Positions 23,665-35,781 of a DNA stretch of 64,000 nucleotides are shown one piece after another (positions within the stretch are counted from its first letter, which is position 1; each line of letters begins with the position of its first letter). The stretch covers positions 434,001 through 498,000 of the forward strand of contig JAHNUO010000003.1 of NCBI GenBank assembly GCA_019787685.1, given 5' to 3'. The notes below the pieces were generated by a model. The model saw nothing but the letters and a program-made list of their open reading frames with translations. It did no database searches and had not been told where the DNA came from. The stretch comes from Chiua virens (lineage: Eukaryota > Basidiomycota > Agaricomycetes > Boletales > Boletaceae). A program made the translations under genes and the position numbers.

Positions 23665-26171
23665 ATGTTAAATTCAGAGGCTCATCATGCAGGACTGGCT
23701 GTCCCGGACGTGACATCGCTACAGTCTGTTGTCAAAATGTTAAGTTCGTCCCCTGCGTACGCGACTCCGTACCCATCTAACGGAATGCAGGAAAACTTTA
23801 TTCCTGTACTATATAATACCCGGCATGGGCTTCTGGTGAACCTCACTGCCCACAGCGGTTGGTTCGTACCCCACTTGGATGGAGAGTTTGCGTGCCGGTG
23901 TGCTGTGGGCCTTGTACCCGTTGTTGGCCTCGTTCTATATCGACAATGGAAGGCATCAGCGATTCCTGAGGGTTTGATGCTTCCTCCTGGGCCTGTACCC
24001 CTGCCCATCATTGGGAATGTACTCGATGTCAGTCCTACTACCCCGTGGTTGAATTACACGGCTTGGTCTGAGAAATATGGTCAGTTCTCGCGATGGTTTC
24101 TGCTCGTTTTCCTTGTTCCTGGCGGAGGGTTGACATCATTGTAGGTCCACTTATCTATGCCCGTCTGTTAGGCAGACACGTGATCATCATCAATACGGAG
24201 GAGCTCTTGCAGGAGTTGGTCGAGAGACGGTCGACAGTCTATAATGATAGACCGCATTATGTGACAAACGAGTTGTGAGGATCCGGTGTCCCCTACTAAT
24301 CTCGCACTCTCATCTGATGAACTTTTTTTCCCACTCTTCTTTACTTCCCCTTTATTCCCATGCCTGCGATTCTTTCGTTGTAGTTTTGGCCTCGATTTCA
24401 ATTCGGGATTCCTTCCCTACGGCGACAAATGGCGGTTGCATCGACGAATGTTACATCAAACCTTCCGGGCTGCAGCCGTCCCGGATAAAATGTACCCGAT
24501 TATGCTACGGAAACGGAAACGGCTCATCGAGGCGATCATTGATTCACCAGACGGTTGTCTGACTCACCTCCGCGAGTATGTGAAGTATCTCCTCGGTCTG
24601 CTTGTACATTGCTGAGGCTTTGTGTGACTAGACATGCTACATCGGTGATCATGGCTGTTATCTATGGCTACGAGACACGGCCAAAGAATGACAGACTTGT
24701 CCATGTGGTTGAGCGGATGCTCACGTTTGCGATGCATGCAATGACGCCTGAGAGGGAGATCCTGGCGTCTGCTTTACCTATCGGTGTGTCCGACCCTTGT
24801 GTATTCTCGGCTTTGGGTTCGATTGATCTGCGTGAACAGTCAAGTATATTCCGACATGGATGCCTGGGTCACGATTTAGACGAGATGCACTGCAGTGCAG
24901 GGTGTATTGCAAGGAGATGCTCGAGGCACCGTTTGAATACACTGTGAATGCAATGGTGAGTCGAATTTTTTCTGTCATATGTCGGTGGCGTTCTGACTGC
25001 TGATTGATCTGGGTACTTTAGTCGTCGGGAGGTGCGCCACCTTCAATGACAAGTGATCTGTTGTCGAGGTACGCGGGACTGGAAAACCTTCAGGCGCGGG
25101 AAGCTATCATAGGTTGTACATCGACAGCATTCGGAGGTAGGATTCTGACAATCATCTTTTCGCGAGCCTACTCATTTCGTATCTTACAGCTGGGTCTGGC
25201 ACAGTAAGTGATACTTTCTCGTCCTGCACGCGCTGTACTCAAGATGTTGGTGCCCAAACTACCTCGTCAGACAGATTCAAGCCTTCTCTGGTTCATGCTT
25301 GCCATGGTGCTTCACCCTGACGTACAACGCCGCGCTCATGCCGAGATAGACGCTATCGTTGAGGTAGACCGGTTACCTGATTTCGGAGACCGGTCATCGC
25401 TCCCCTATATCGATGCTCTTCTTCGGGAAGTTTGGCGATGGCGCCCGATTAACCCCGTCTGTACGTCACCAGGTGTATCTAAAATTCCTTGTGGTCGGTC
25501 GGCTGATTCGATTGGCGGGTTGTGAATTTCTAGCTGTGCCGCATGCGACGAGTCAATCGGACGTGTATGGACGGTACTTTATTCCAAAGGGTGAGTGTCC
25601 CCCAACATACATCGCAGTCGAAGGATTGATTTGTTTCATGATCATGATAGGCGCCATGGTCCTTGTCAATATTTGGTAAGTCGTCACATCAGTGCTCTCG
25701 TATTTGTGTCATCTTTCCACACAAGACACGTCGGTGAACTAATGTTTGGATCATTATCCCTGCAGGGCCATATCCCGTTCTGAAAAATATCACAACCCTG
25801 AAGTATTTCTTCCAGAACGTTTCTTGTCTGAATCCGGGACCCTTACGGATGACGAGGTCTTATGGACGTTCGGCGCCGGACGACGGAAATGTGTGGGGAG
25901 GTATTTCGCAGATGCGCTCGTATGGTCGACGGTGGTGACGCTCTTGTCGTGTTTCGAGTTCAACAAGGTGGAGGAAGGGTGGGGGATGCAGGATGTGACA
26001 TGCACGAGTGGTGTCGCAGTGTGAGTGCCTTTTTCATGGCATTGTTTTTATTTCTCTTGCTGCGTTGGCTGTGTTGACAATAGTTCTGATGGGATCATTT
26101 GTAGCGCGCCACGTCCGTTCCCGTTCAAGGTGACGGTGAGAGAACGAGCAAAGATGTTTTCGAAGGCATGA
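23665..26171 (+). CDS. Cytochrome P450 monooxygenase (microsomal, class II)
   Basis: Membrane-bound heme-thiolate oxygenase; substrate unknown. The N-terminal hinge LPPGPVPLPIIGNV follows a short hydrophobic stretch. Next come GDKWRLHRRMLHQTF (C helix), the I-helix region AFGAGSGTTDSS, the K-helix ExxR in REVWRW, PERFL and the heme loop FGAGRRKCVGRYFAD with cysteine ligand. About eleven introns. One exon is only 14 nt (ctgggtctggcaca near 25192-25205), supplying AGSGT. The usual acidic residue before the I-helix Thr is Gly here. The start is unresolved: 23665 is the longest frame, but a TATATAA at about 23809 and a hydrophobic frame from ATG 23879 (MESLRAGVLWALYP) suggest a later start with one frame change. 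CYP family cannot be assigned by eye. Confidence 0.88.
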
Positions 26172-26695
26172 TCCATGCCGTGCGTACATGCTATTGTTGC
26201 TTTCCCCTTTGTTCTGTGTAACTTCATCATAACGAGCCTCGTAGCTCGTCATGACTATTGTAAATTATCGAAAGCTGTGATGGGCTTCTAATATTGTTCA
26301 TATGGACTACATTGATAGATATCATCGTGTCACTCGTTTAGATTTCTTTCCTCTATTTTTCTGTAACTGAAGAGACAGGGGCTAGGCTAGCTGAATATTG
26401 AGAGTCACGTGCAAGCTCACTGATCTCGAGTCCGAGTCATAGATCTGTTCGAGTACAGTGTGAACGCTTCATTTGCTACCCTCTTAACTGGTCTTCCTCC
26501 CATCTGGACAGCGGACCTATACTGACTTGGTGTACTCGAGGTATGGGATTGATGAAAGCAGTGTTATTTGTCATCTATGAGTCACTCAGGTCGAGTCATT
26601 CGTTGCTTTAGATCGTCAGACTATAAAGTCCCCATCTGTTCGAGATTGGTTCCAAAACGTCATTTGCCAAGAGTAGAGATAGTGGATAGACAAGC
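26172..26695. other. Intergenic upstream of Ile-tRNA synthetase
   Basis: About 520 nt; no gene. Presumed P450 terminator and IleRS promoter; nothing specific beyond a CACGTG E-box near 26406. Confidence 0.45.
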
Positions 26696-29600
26696 ATGCC
26701 ATTCCCCAAGCACGATAGTACGTTATTGCCTCTCCTCATTCTCCCATCTGACTGATCTGCAATAGTATCACAATCGTTCAACTTTCCCAAGGAGGAAGAA
26801 AAAGTCCTCGCCTATTGGCGCGAGATCGACGCGTTCCGGACGAGCGTCAAGCTTTCAGAAGGGAAGCCCGAGTATGTCTTCTTCGATGGACCGCCATTTG
26901 CGACTGGCTTGCCACATTATGGACATCTACTCGCTGGTACTATCAAGGTACGATGTCGTCTCATGATTCAGCGTCTCAAAGAAAAACTCCAGCTGTGAAC
27001 GCGTCTTCATCCGCAGGACATTGTGACGCGCTATGCGCACGTCACGGGTCATCATGTGCCTCGCCGTTTCGGTTGGGACACGCACGGTTTGCCCGTCGAA
27101 CACGAGATCGATAAAAAGCTGGGCATCACAGGCAAAGAAGACGTGATGAAACTGGGGATCGACAATTACAACGCCGAGTGTCGCGCCATCGTGATGCGTT
27201 ACTCGTCCGAATGGCGCGCGACCGTCGAACGGATGGGCCGCTGGATCGATTTCGACAACGATTACAAGACACTGAATCCCACGTTCATGGAGAGCGTCTG
27301 GTGGGCGTTTGCGGAGCTTTGGAAAAAGGGGATGGTCTATCGCGGCACGCGGGTGATGCCCTACTCTGCTGGATGTACGACACCGCTTTCCAACTTTGAG
27401 GCGGGGTTGGATTATCGGGACGTCAACGATCCGGCGATCACGATCGCGTTTCCGCTTGTAGATGACCCTACGACGTCCTTGTTAGCATGGACGACGACGC
27501 CATGGACGCTGCCATCGAATTTGGCGTTGTGCGTTCATCCCGAGTTCACGTATATCAAGATCCACGACGAGGAAAAGGACACCAATTACATTCTCTGCGA
27601 AAAATTGCTTGGGACGTTATACAAGGATCCAAAGAAAGCCAAGTTTAAGAAAGTTGCGTCGTACAAGGGTGCCGATATGAAAGGCTGGCGATATGTGCCG
27701 CTCTTCGATTACTTCACGGAGCAGGTGAGGAAGTGCATCGATCAGAGCCGAGTGTCTCACGCCTGCGTTTTGTTTGTAGTATGCAGATCGGGCGTTCGTG
27801 GTCATCACTGATACATACGTTACCGATCAAGATGGTACGGGCATCGTCCAGCAAGCTCCCGCTTTTGGCGAGGACGATCACCGTATTGCTAGAGAGTATG
27901 GTGTTGTGGCCGCAGATGAAATGCCGCCATGTCCTCTGGATGATGCGGGTAAATTCGTCAAACCCGTCACGGATTACGAGGGTATGTATATCAAGGCAAG
28001 TCGACGCTCGATCATCTCTGCTTCGCCTCCGTTGACGCGATGATCATGTAGACGGCAGATAAGGAGATTATGAAGCACCTGAAGGCCAAGGGACGTCTGG
28101 TCGTTCAATCTACCATTAATCACTCTTATCCATATTGCTGGAGGTGCGTGTTCATCGTTCTGTCGTTCGATAACTCTCATCTATTCATTCTGTAGATCTG
28201 GCACGCCTCTCATTTATCGCGCGATACCTTCTTGGTTCGTAAAGGTGGAACCCATCAAAGACCAGCTCGTGGCCAATAACAAGAAAACATTGTGGTAAGA
28301 ATGTGTGATGAGCATGTCCTATGACCCCACTTGACCGAACTTGCCAGGGTTCCTCAATCCGTTGGTGATAACCGCTTCGGCAACTGGCTTGCCAATGCAC
28401 GCGACTGGAATATCTCAAGAAATCGTTACTGGGGTACACCGCTACCGTTGTGGGTTAGCGATGACTTCGAGGAGGTTCGTTCAGTCGTATTATTTCTAAC
28501 GAATGTGTGACCGAGACGTCTTTCTTCAGGTCGTTGCCGTCAGTTCCGTCAAGGAATTAGAGCAGCTGACTGGTGTGGCTGACATCACGGATATCCATCG
28601 GGACAAAATAGACCACCTCACCATTCCCTCCCAAAAGGGCAGGGGTGTCCTGAAGAGAGTGGAGGAAGTGTTTGACTGTTGGTTTGAGTCAGGCAGGTAA
28701 GTCTATGTCACATCGAATCCTATTCCGACGGGAAAGTGATTTGGCCATCAGTATGCCATATGCACAGGTCCACTATCCGTTCGAGAACAACGAGTTTTTC
28801 GAGAAAAACTTCCCGGGCGACTTTGTCTGTGAAGGTATGGATCAGACGCGAGGCTGGTTCTATACGTTGCTCGTACTCTCGACCCACCTGTTTGGTTGCG
28901 CACCGTGGAAGAACTTGATCGTCCACGGCCTTGTCCTTCGCTGCCGATGGCAAGAAGATGAGCAAGAGTCTCAGGAACTACCCTGATCCGAACCTCATGT
29001 TTGAGAAGTATGGTGCTGATGCCGTTAGGTTCGTGTTCCGTGTTCGAAGGAAACGATAACCCTAGAGATTGAGAGTACATTTCCAGGATGTTCCTGGTGA
29101 ACTCCCCGATCGTTCGTGGCGAGAACCTTCGGTTCCGAGAGGAGGGCGTGCACGACGTCGTCTCTCGTGTCATGCTTCCCTGGGTGAATGCCTTCCGTTT
29201 CTTCCTCGGTCAAGCAAGCCTCTTGCAAAAGACCACCGGAATTGAGTTCAAGTACAACCCCCACGCCCCCTTGTCAAACAACGTCATGGACCGATGGGTC
29301 CTCGCGCGTTGTCAATCTCTCATCTTGTTGTTCCGTGAAGAGATGGCTGCGTACAGGCTCCACAGCATCCTGCCGCGACTCTTGGACCTCGTCGACGAGC
29401 TGACGAATTGGTATATCCGATTCAACAGACGGAGATTGAAGGGCGAGGACAGCACGGAGGACACGATTCACTGCGTTGAACACAGTTGTTCGAGGCCCTG
29501 TTCACGCTGTGTCGTACGATGGTGAGAGTCGTCGTTATCCCTTTTGAGATCAACGTTGACACATGGTAGTCTTCGTACACGCCCTTCTTGACAGAGAACC

Positions 29601-30541
29601 TTTATCAGACCCTGCGGGAGTACATACCAGAAGACCCATCGGTCCCGGATCCTCGTTCGATCCACTTCTTGAGCTTCCCAGAGGTGAAAGAGGAATACTT
29701 TGATGCCGAGATCGAGCGACAGGTACAACGCATGAAAGCTGTCATTGAGTTGACTCGGAACATCCGCGAGAAGCATAATTTGTCCCTAAAGGTCTGTTCC
29801 TTTCGCATTTTTACGAGTGCTCTCGGTGGACTGAGCTGTCGCTCGACAGACCCCACTCAAAGAACTTTTGGTGTTCCACCCCGACCCACAATACATCGGG
29901 GACGTGACATCTCTTCAACGGTACATCGCCTCCGAGCTCAACGTGCGCGACATCATTTTCACCTCTGATGAGTCCATGTCCGGCGTGCGCTACCGTGCCG
30001 TTGCGGACTGGGGTGTCTTGGGTCGTAAACTTCGCAAAGACCTCGCCCGCGTCAAAAACGCACTTCCCAACGTCTCGAGCGATGCCGTCAAAGCATACGT
30101 CGACAGCGGCAAGCTCACGGTGGACGGCATCGAGCTCGTTGCGGGCGATTTGACGGTGCAGCGATATCTCGAGCTACCCCCTGCGTCCGAGGGTCAATAC
30201 TCGACACACACGGACAACGATGTGGTCGTGCGACTCGATGTGCAGGTTCACCCAGAGCTGATGGGGGAGTGGCTCGCAAGAGAGTTGATCAACCGAGTGC
30301 CAAAAGTTGAGGAAGAAGGCGGGGTTGCAAGCGACGGACGACGTCGAGGTGTATTACAAGTTTGAGGATGGCTCGGGGACGGAATTGCTTGACGCCCTCA
30401 AGGAGCACGCAGAATTCGTTCTGAAGACGCTGAGGAGTGCTCCTACTGATATTCAGGAGCGAAAAGGACGGGGAAGTGATCGTTGAGGAGGAACAAGAGA
30501 TCGTCGACGTCAAGTTCTCTTTGACATTGGTAAGGGCTTGA
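26696..30541 (+). CDS. ILS1: Cytosolic isoleucyl-tRNA synthetase (five one-base insertions)
   Basis: Charges tRNA-Ile in cytosolic translation. The 22-nt first exon 26696-26717 (MPFPKHD) joins to [18 protein letters not shown]. The HIGH-type motif is [14 protein letters not shown] and the editing domain includes [12 protein letters not shown] and [16 protein letters not shown]. The catalytic KMSKS loop reads [14 protein letters not shown], and the anticodon-binding region has [10 protein letters not shown] and [15 protein letters not shown]. Many short introns. Five isolated extra bases break the frame at about 28939, 29472, 29485, 30300 and 30460, each with conserved sequence resuming at once in the +1 frame; the C-terminus ends at 30541. 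Because the protein is essential and conserved on both sides of every break, assembly error is likelier than loss of the gene. It converges on SNU23. Confidence 0.93.
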
Positions 30542-30706
30542 AAGGAGGAGATGACGACCAAGTAGAGGGACCCGAACTGAATCTGTACTATACCTTGGTA
30601 CGAAGTAGAACGACGGGAGACGGTGAGTCCGTAGGGTGTCGATAATATAGACATACAGAATGTCAGTACAAGCTCGGAGCAGAAATCTAAGTGATGGAAG
30701 ATGTGG

Positions 30707-31500
30707 TCATTTCTTGGTTGAACCGAATCCTCCAAAGCCCATGACAGCCTGACATTTCATCGTCCACTTCCACGTTGGATTCTTTCACCAACAGTATTCG
30801 TGCCTGCTCTTTCTGAGCTTTTTTCTGGGCCTTCTTCTCTTCACGTCGAGCAGTCTCTTGTGCCCTTACTTCTGCTAGCCGTTTGTCAAAGTCGAATGAC
30901 TTTGCGGTAGATGCCTCCTTTGTCTTTTCTCGCAAGAAAGCTATCCGTGCGCGAACTTGCTCCAACGTTGAGCGCTCCACGCGGGTCGTTTGTCCCAATC
31001 TCCGGAGATCTCAGTACAAGTCAGCATCCGATCTTGAGGACAACATAACGAACGAAATAGACCTACGGGATCTGCCGTTGATGTGATCCAAGTACCCAGT
31101 GGTATCCTTGTACGTCCGACTACACGTTTCGCAATAGAAACCAGGTTGACCGGGGCCGCGTCCGCCCGGATTCTGCACGACCATGCTCTTACCGAGATTC
31201 TTATCGAGCTCGAGGGACTGTTCACGACGTTTCATGAGTTCGATTGGTTTCGGAATGTCCTCCTTGCGTCCTTTCCTGGGTGCTTTACCTGTTCATGTTA
31301 CAGAGGATGGGATGAGACGCGATCCCGGTTGGAGCGAATGAAGACGTACCCTGCTTCATGCGTTCTTCATTTTCTTGCATGCGCTCTCTCTCCTCTGCAT
31401 CCTTCTGTCGTGCTCGTTCTGCATATTCTTGCTTGTCCCATTTCTTTCGAAAGTCTGTGTCGCTCGCCTTGGTGGCGTATGCCCCGGATTTGTCTGCCAT
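30707..31500 (-). CDS. SNU23: U4/U6.U5 tri-snRNP protein SNU23 (ZMAT2 family)
   Basis: Spliceosomal B-complex protein. The minus-strand start at 31500 gives MADKSGAYATKASDTDFRKK and KWDKQEYAERARQKD. An intron ends at about 31289, followed by PRKGRKEDIPKPIELMKRR and the U1-type C2H2 zinc finger FYCETCSRTYKDTTGYLDH with HINGRSH after the next intron (near 31012-31067, GAG acceptor). Then come RVERSTLEQVRARIAFL, a Lys/Glu-rich coiled coil, and the tail MGFGGFGSTKK. One extra base at about 30749 shifts the last 15 residues out of frame; the +1 frame restores the expected C-terminus ending at 30707. Divergent from the ERD1-like gene, with only 150 nt between starts. Confidence 0.9.
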
Positions 31501-31650
31501 GATGTGGACCGGGTAAGTAAGGTCTGCTTACGTGAGCATGGAGAGTGACTCCACCAATTGCCATGAGCATCGCACTTTTTCACCGCAGCTCGAACTGCCG
31601 CGTTCAAAACCCCGTTCCTTCAAGTCCCCATGTTCTGAACCATCAACGTG

Positions 31651-33161
31651 ATGTACCTCGATAGCTTGCAAGTACCTCTCGCAGTCGCGTTTCCCCTTCC
31701 TTTTCGCGTGTTGTTCCTGGTCGGGTTGGGCGTCCTTGGGTGGGCAACCAATCTCCATGGATTACAGCGACTTGGTATCGAGTTGGAGTTTTATTCGAGT
31801 AGCAACCATCTTCCTCTTCGATCACCACCGTCCAATGGACATGCCTCCACCCAATCCACTCACCGACCTATTTACCGAATCTTTGTTGGGTACACCGCCT
31901 GGTGTTTTGCCGCATGGATTGTCTTCCGAGCCGCAACACGGTCAGATACCGCTCTAGTGGATTTATTCAGATATGTCCCCGCCGTGTGCATTCTCGGTGT
32001 GGTGACAGCACTCGTGTGCCCATATGATGTCTTTCACAGACGCGAGCGCGACCAATTTCTCTCGTACGTATGCTACCATATATCCATGCACATTTTCTGA
32101 TGCTGTCATTCCTAGTACTGCCGCGAGGTGCCTCATCCCTCCCTCTAATAGCCCTGTCCTTTTGTGGATATCGTATTCGCCGATGTTCTGACATCATTTG
32201 CAAAAGTTCTTGGTGATGTCTGGTTGTCGTTGTGCATGCTGCTTCCAGGAGGTAGTTTGTTACAACTCCCATCGCAGGACGGTTGGTATCAGTGGATACT
32301 ACCAAGTCTCATGAGGTGAGGTTCCGCTTGTGATCATATCCTGCACAACGCTTACGTATATAGTTTACCTTATTTGGTCCGTCTACGCCAATGTCTCATC
32401 GAGTACCATTCTACAGGCCAACTCAAATCGCCGTCCCCTTTTCAATGCTATTAAATACGCTTCATCCATCCCTGTTATATTTCTCTCTGCTGCTCAAAGA
32501 ATCGTGATCTCGGACCTGGTACAAACTCACGGGATCGCCGCCACGGAACGAGCATGGCATGGTGAACACCCACTCTTCCGTCTTTGGTATGTCGCTGGGT
32601 TCCTTACTATTCACCTGGCTTACTTCGCGCTCTGTTAGGCTAATGTCAGTCGCCATCAACTCATTATACTCCTTTTGGTGGGACTTGACCAATGATTGGG
32701 GTCTTGATCTCTTGGTCTCGAGTTCCGTCCAATCAAGAGTGGCGTCCCCTTCCACAGCCGCTGAGCAGTTCACCACATGAATCCTTTTCTTCAGTGGCGT
32801 CAAACGAAGCGGCGGTTAGATCCACAGGACAGCGTCACATCCCCTATCCGTACGGCCTCCGTGCGAATTTACGATATCCTCTTCCAGTATACCCCATGGC
32901 TATCTTCCTCAATTTCATCCTCCGAATGACATGGTCCATCAAGCTGTCAAGCCACCTCTACTCACAGTCGGACGGGAGCGTGCTCATCTTCTGGCTGGAG
33001 GTGGCAGAGGTACTGCGGAGATGGATATGGGTCTTCCTTCGCGTGGAGTGGGAAGTTGTAAGAAGAAGAAAAGGACCACGTTCGTACCACTGGAAATGGT
33101 GCATCAGTCTGATGACATAGAATTCTCGAGGAGACATGGTAAAGGAGAAACATTCGATTAA
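31651..33161 (+). CDS. ERD1-like EXS-domain membrane protein
   Basis: Erd1-type EXS proteins act in Golgi retention of residents and in Golgi phosphate handling. ATG 31651 opens MYLDSLQVPLAVAFPLPFRV and the first span (LFLVGLGVLGWATNL). Further spans appear in YTAWCFAAWIVFRA and VPAVCILGVVTALVCPYD. The EXS core has VLGDVWLSLC (reading across an intron), NAIKYASSIPVI, NSLYSFWWDLTNDWGLDLL, PVYPMAIFLNFILRMTWSI and FWLEVAEVLRRWIWVFLRVEWE. The frame changes once by +1 near 32740-32770 without room for an intron, and again near 33065 before the tail ending at 33161. As with neighbours, small insertion errors are likely. Divergent from SNU23. Confidence 0.82.
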
Positions 33162-33883
33162 TTCGCTGTCGTAGTATGGTATCTCGTTAGTAAGTTCACA
33201 TCTTGTATTCCGAACGTGGTTGCCTGAACGCTGGCTTTATGAAGCGTAGATCCACGTGTTTAGAAAACGATACACTTTGATTGCATGGCTAAGTTTATAC
33301 GGTGACGGACCGGGATGCTACTGCGCACGGTTATTGGTGTTTGCCTTTACATGGCAGATTCCGAAGTCTTCCGACCCTGTCCGAGGGGTTCGCGGCCCGT
33401 CAATGTGTCTGGTAGCTCCAAGCGGCAGAATGAGAAGGTAGTCCACGCCTCCGTGAGAGATACACTGGCATGTTGCCTGACTATTCATATTGATTGATCG
33501 AAACGTAGCCGGGTTTTTCCTGTCATATCTTATCGAAGTGCTCTATGATTATCTAGACGATGGTTCCGAAATACTCCTCCTGGATAACGGGCCGCCTGCG
33601 TGTGGATTCCTCGTCGCGGATCGAAAAATAAACATCCGAAATCACCCGGCTTGTATCGAGCCTCGTGGTCCCTTGTGACCTGTACCTTGACTTCCGGTTG
33701 GCGCTCGCGTGAATCGCGTGCTCCTATTTTACCCCAGTCCCAGTCAGCCGGATGGGTATTCGTGTTGGAGCTCTTCACTCTTCTCAAACCACGTATAAAA
33801 GGTGGGTGAACAACTCCGTGTTGGCATCATCTTTCAGTCCCCTTACTACTCAGCTCTCAACACTAAAACCAATCCCTCTCATC
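33162..33883. promoter_or_regulatory. Intergenic with FDH promoter TATA box
   Basis: About 720 nt. A consensus TATAAAA at 33794-33800 lies 84 nt upstream of the FDH start (33884), and pyrimidine-rich leader sequence follows, typical of strongly expressed fungal genes. No gene is supported. Confidence 0.6.
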
Positions 33884-35428
33884 ATGAAGGTGACCGGTTC
33901 TCCCTATTTTCAAGGTGCACGACTCGGATTGCTCATTGTGACACCAGGTTCTTGCTATTCTCTACAAAGGTGGTGAAGCTGCCAGGAGCGAGCCTCGTCT
34001 CCTTGGTACCATCGAGAACCAGGTGAGCGACGACTGAATGCGCCTCTTCGCCAACAGCCAAGCTAACTGGACGAATAGCTTGGTCATCCGCGAATACCTC
34101 GAGTCGCAAGGTCACGAATACATTGTATGCATACCTATTTCAGTATCGGTTGCATTTGCTCACTGGCACGTTGGATCTGATCACAGGTCTCCGACTCCAA
34201 AGAGGGTCCTGACAGCGACTTCCAAAAACACATCGTTGATGTATGTTTATCACTCCAAATTTGACTGCCCCGTGGGGATCTCATCACTTCTATTTTCAGG
34301 CTGAGATTTTGATCACCACTCCCTTCCACCCCGGCTACCTCACTGCTGACCTCTTCGAAAAGGTACGCATTGACATCGTTCTTGTCAGCTGAGGACGACG
34401 TTGTAACGCGTATTCCGTTTTCGCCTCTAGGCCAAGAACTTGAAGCTCTGTGTCACGGCCTGGTGTTGGCTCTGACCACATCGACCTCAACGCTGCCGTC
34501 AAGAAGGGCATCCAGGTTTTGGAAGTCTCCGGTTCAAATGTCACCTCCGTCGCTGAGCACGTCGTCATGTCCATCCTTCTCCTCGTCAGGAACTTTGTCC
34601 CCGCCCACGAGGTACGTCACACGTCGTACGTAGTCTGTGTTCAGTAGATTTATGACAATCGGATAGATGATCGAGCGTGGCGAGTGGCAAGTCTCTGACA
34701 TTGCCCGCAACGCCTTCGACTTGGAGGGCAAGGTCGTCGGTACCATCGGTGCTGGCCGTATCGGTTACCGTGTCCTTCAACGTCTCCTTCCTTTCGACTG
34801 CAAAGAACTCCTCTACTACGACTACGCGCCTCTCCCCGAAGGTAAGCTCGCTGGCGCTCGTCCTCGGTGCCTCCTGATTGACACGTGTGATACCAGCTGC
34901 CGCAAAAAGCGTCAACGCTCGCCGCGTCGAGGACCTCAAGCAGTTCGTCTCTCAGTGTGACGTCATCACCGTCAACTGCCCCCTCCACGAAGGCACTGTC
35001 GGGTTGATCAACACCGATCTCCTCAAGCACTTCAAGAAGGGTGCATGGCTCGTCAACACCGCTCGTGGCGCCATCTGTGACAAGGATGCTGTCGCCGCGG
35101 CCATCAAGTCCGGTCAAATCAACGGTGCGTCTGGATGGCATTCGCTCGACGCGTCGACGCTGACGCATTCTTTTCAGGTTACGCGGGTGATGTCTGGAAC
35201 GTGCAGCCTGCAGAGAAAGACCACGTCTGGCGCACGGTCAAGAACCCTCTTGGTGGTGGCAACGGCATGGTTCCCCACTACTCGGGTACGACGCTCGACG
35301 CGCAGGCGCGCTACGCCAGCGGGACCCGCGAGATCGTCGAGAACTACCTCACCGACAAGCCTCAGGTACCCGGCAACATCATCGTCGGTCTTGGCAAGTA
35401 CGAGACCAAGGCCTACGGTCAACGTTGA
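33884..35428 (+). CDS. FDH1: NAD-dependent formate dehydrogenase (two one-base insertions)
   Basis: Oxidises formate to CO2 with NAD+, used by wood- and litter-decay fungi to dispose of formate released from oxalate. The first exon is only ATGAAG (33884-33889); after an intron (33890-33947) follow [72 protein letters not shown], the NAD fold [44 protein letters not shown], and the C-terminal [16 protein letters not shown]. Catalytic Arg (in NTARGA) and His (PHYSG) are present. Extra single bases at about 34085 and 34461 interrupt the frame at conserved points. Final exon ends at TGA 35428, converging on GCN5. About 360 aa, normal length; no targeting peptide seen, so cytosolic. Confidence 0.93.
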
Positions 35429-35781
35429 GTTCGGGTTGGCGGATCGTTGGTCTCTGGGTGGACGATTTGTAATATGAACACGTTTATTCGCATGTATATA
35501 GGCTATCATCACTGAACAAAAAGAGCCGGTTTTCAAATTCGGTTCAGTGCGTGGGCGTGGTTGTTGCTTCCTTCGGTTCGAGGCTGCATCCTCGGAGATC
35601 GGGGATTGCGCCATATCAATTCTCTCGAAAGAGCATGGGGCCCGTCACTCGGATAACTGAGGTCCACGACTCGCTGAGACAATTTAATCATCCACCGGTG
35701 TCTTTGGTATTCACGGTATTCACAGCAGTCCGGCAGCACACTCGCATACAACCAAATGCTTTGAATCTATTCCAGGGACCA

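Noticed and set aside
28930..28990. Programmed +1 frameshift at the IleRS KMSKS loop
   Set aside because: No slippery codon or stop at the site, and similar one-base insertions occur in many other genes of the window; sequence error explains all of them more simply.
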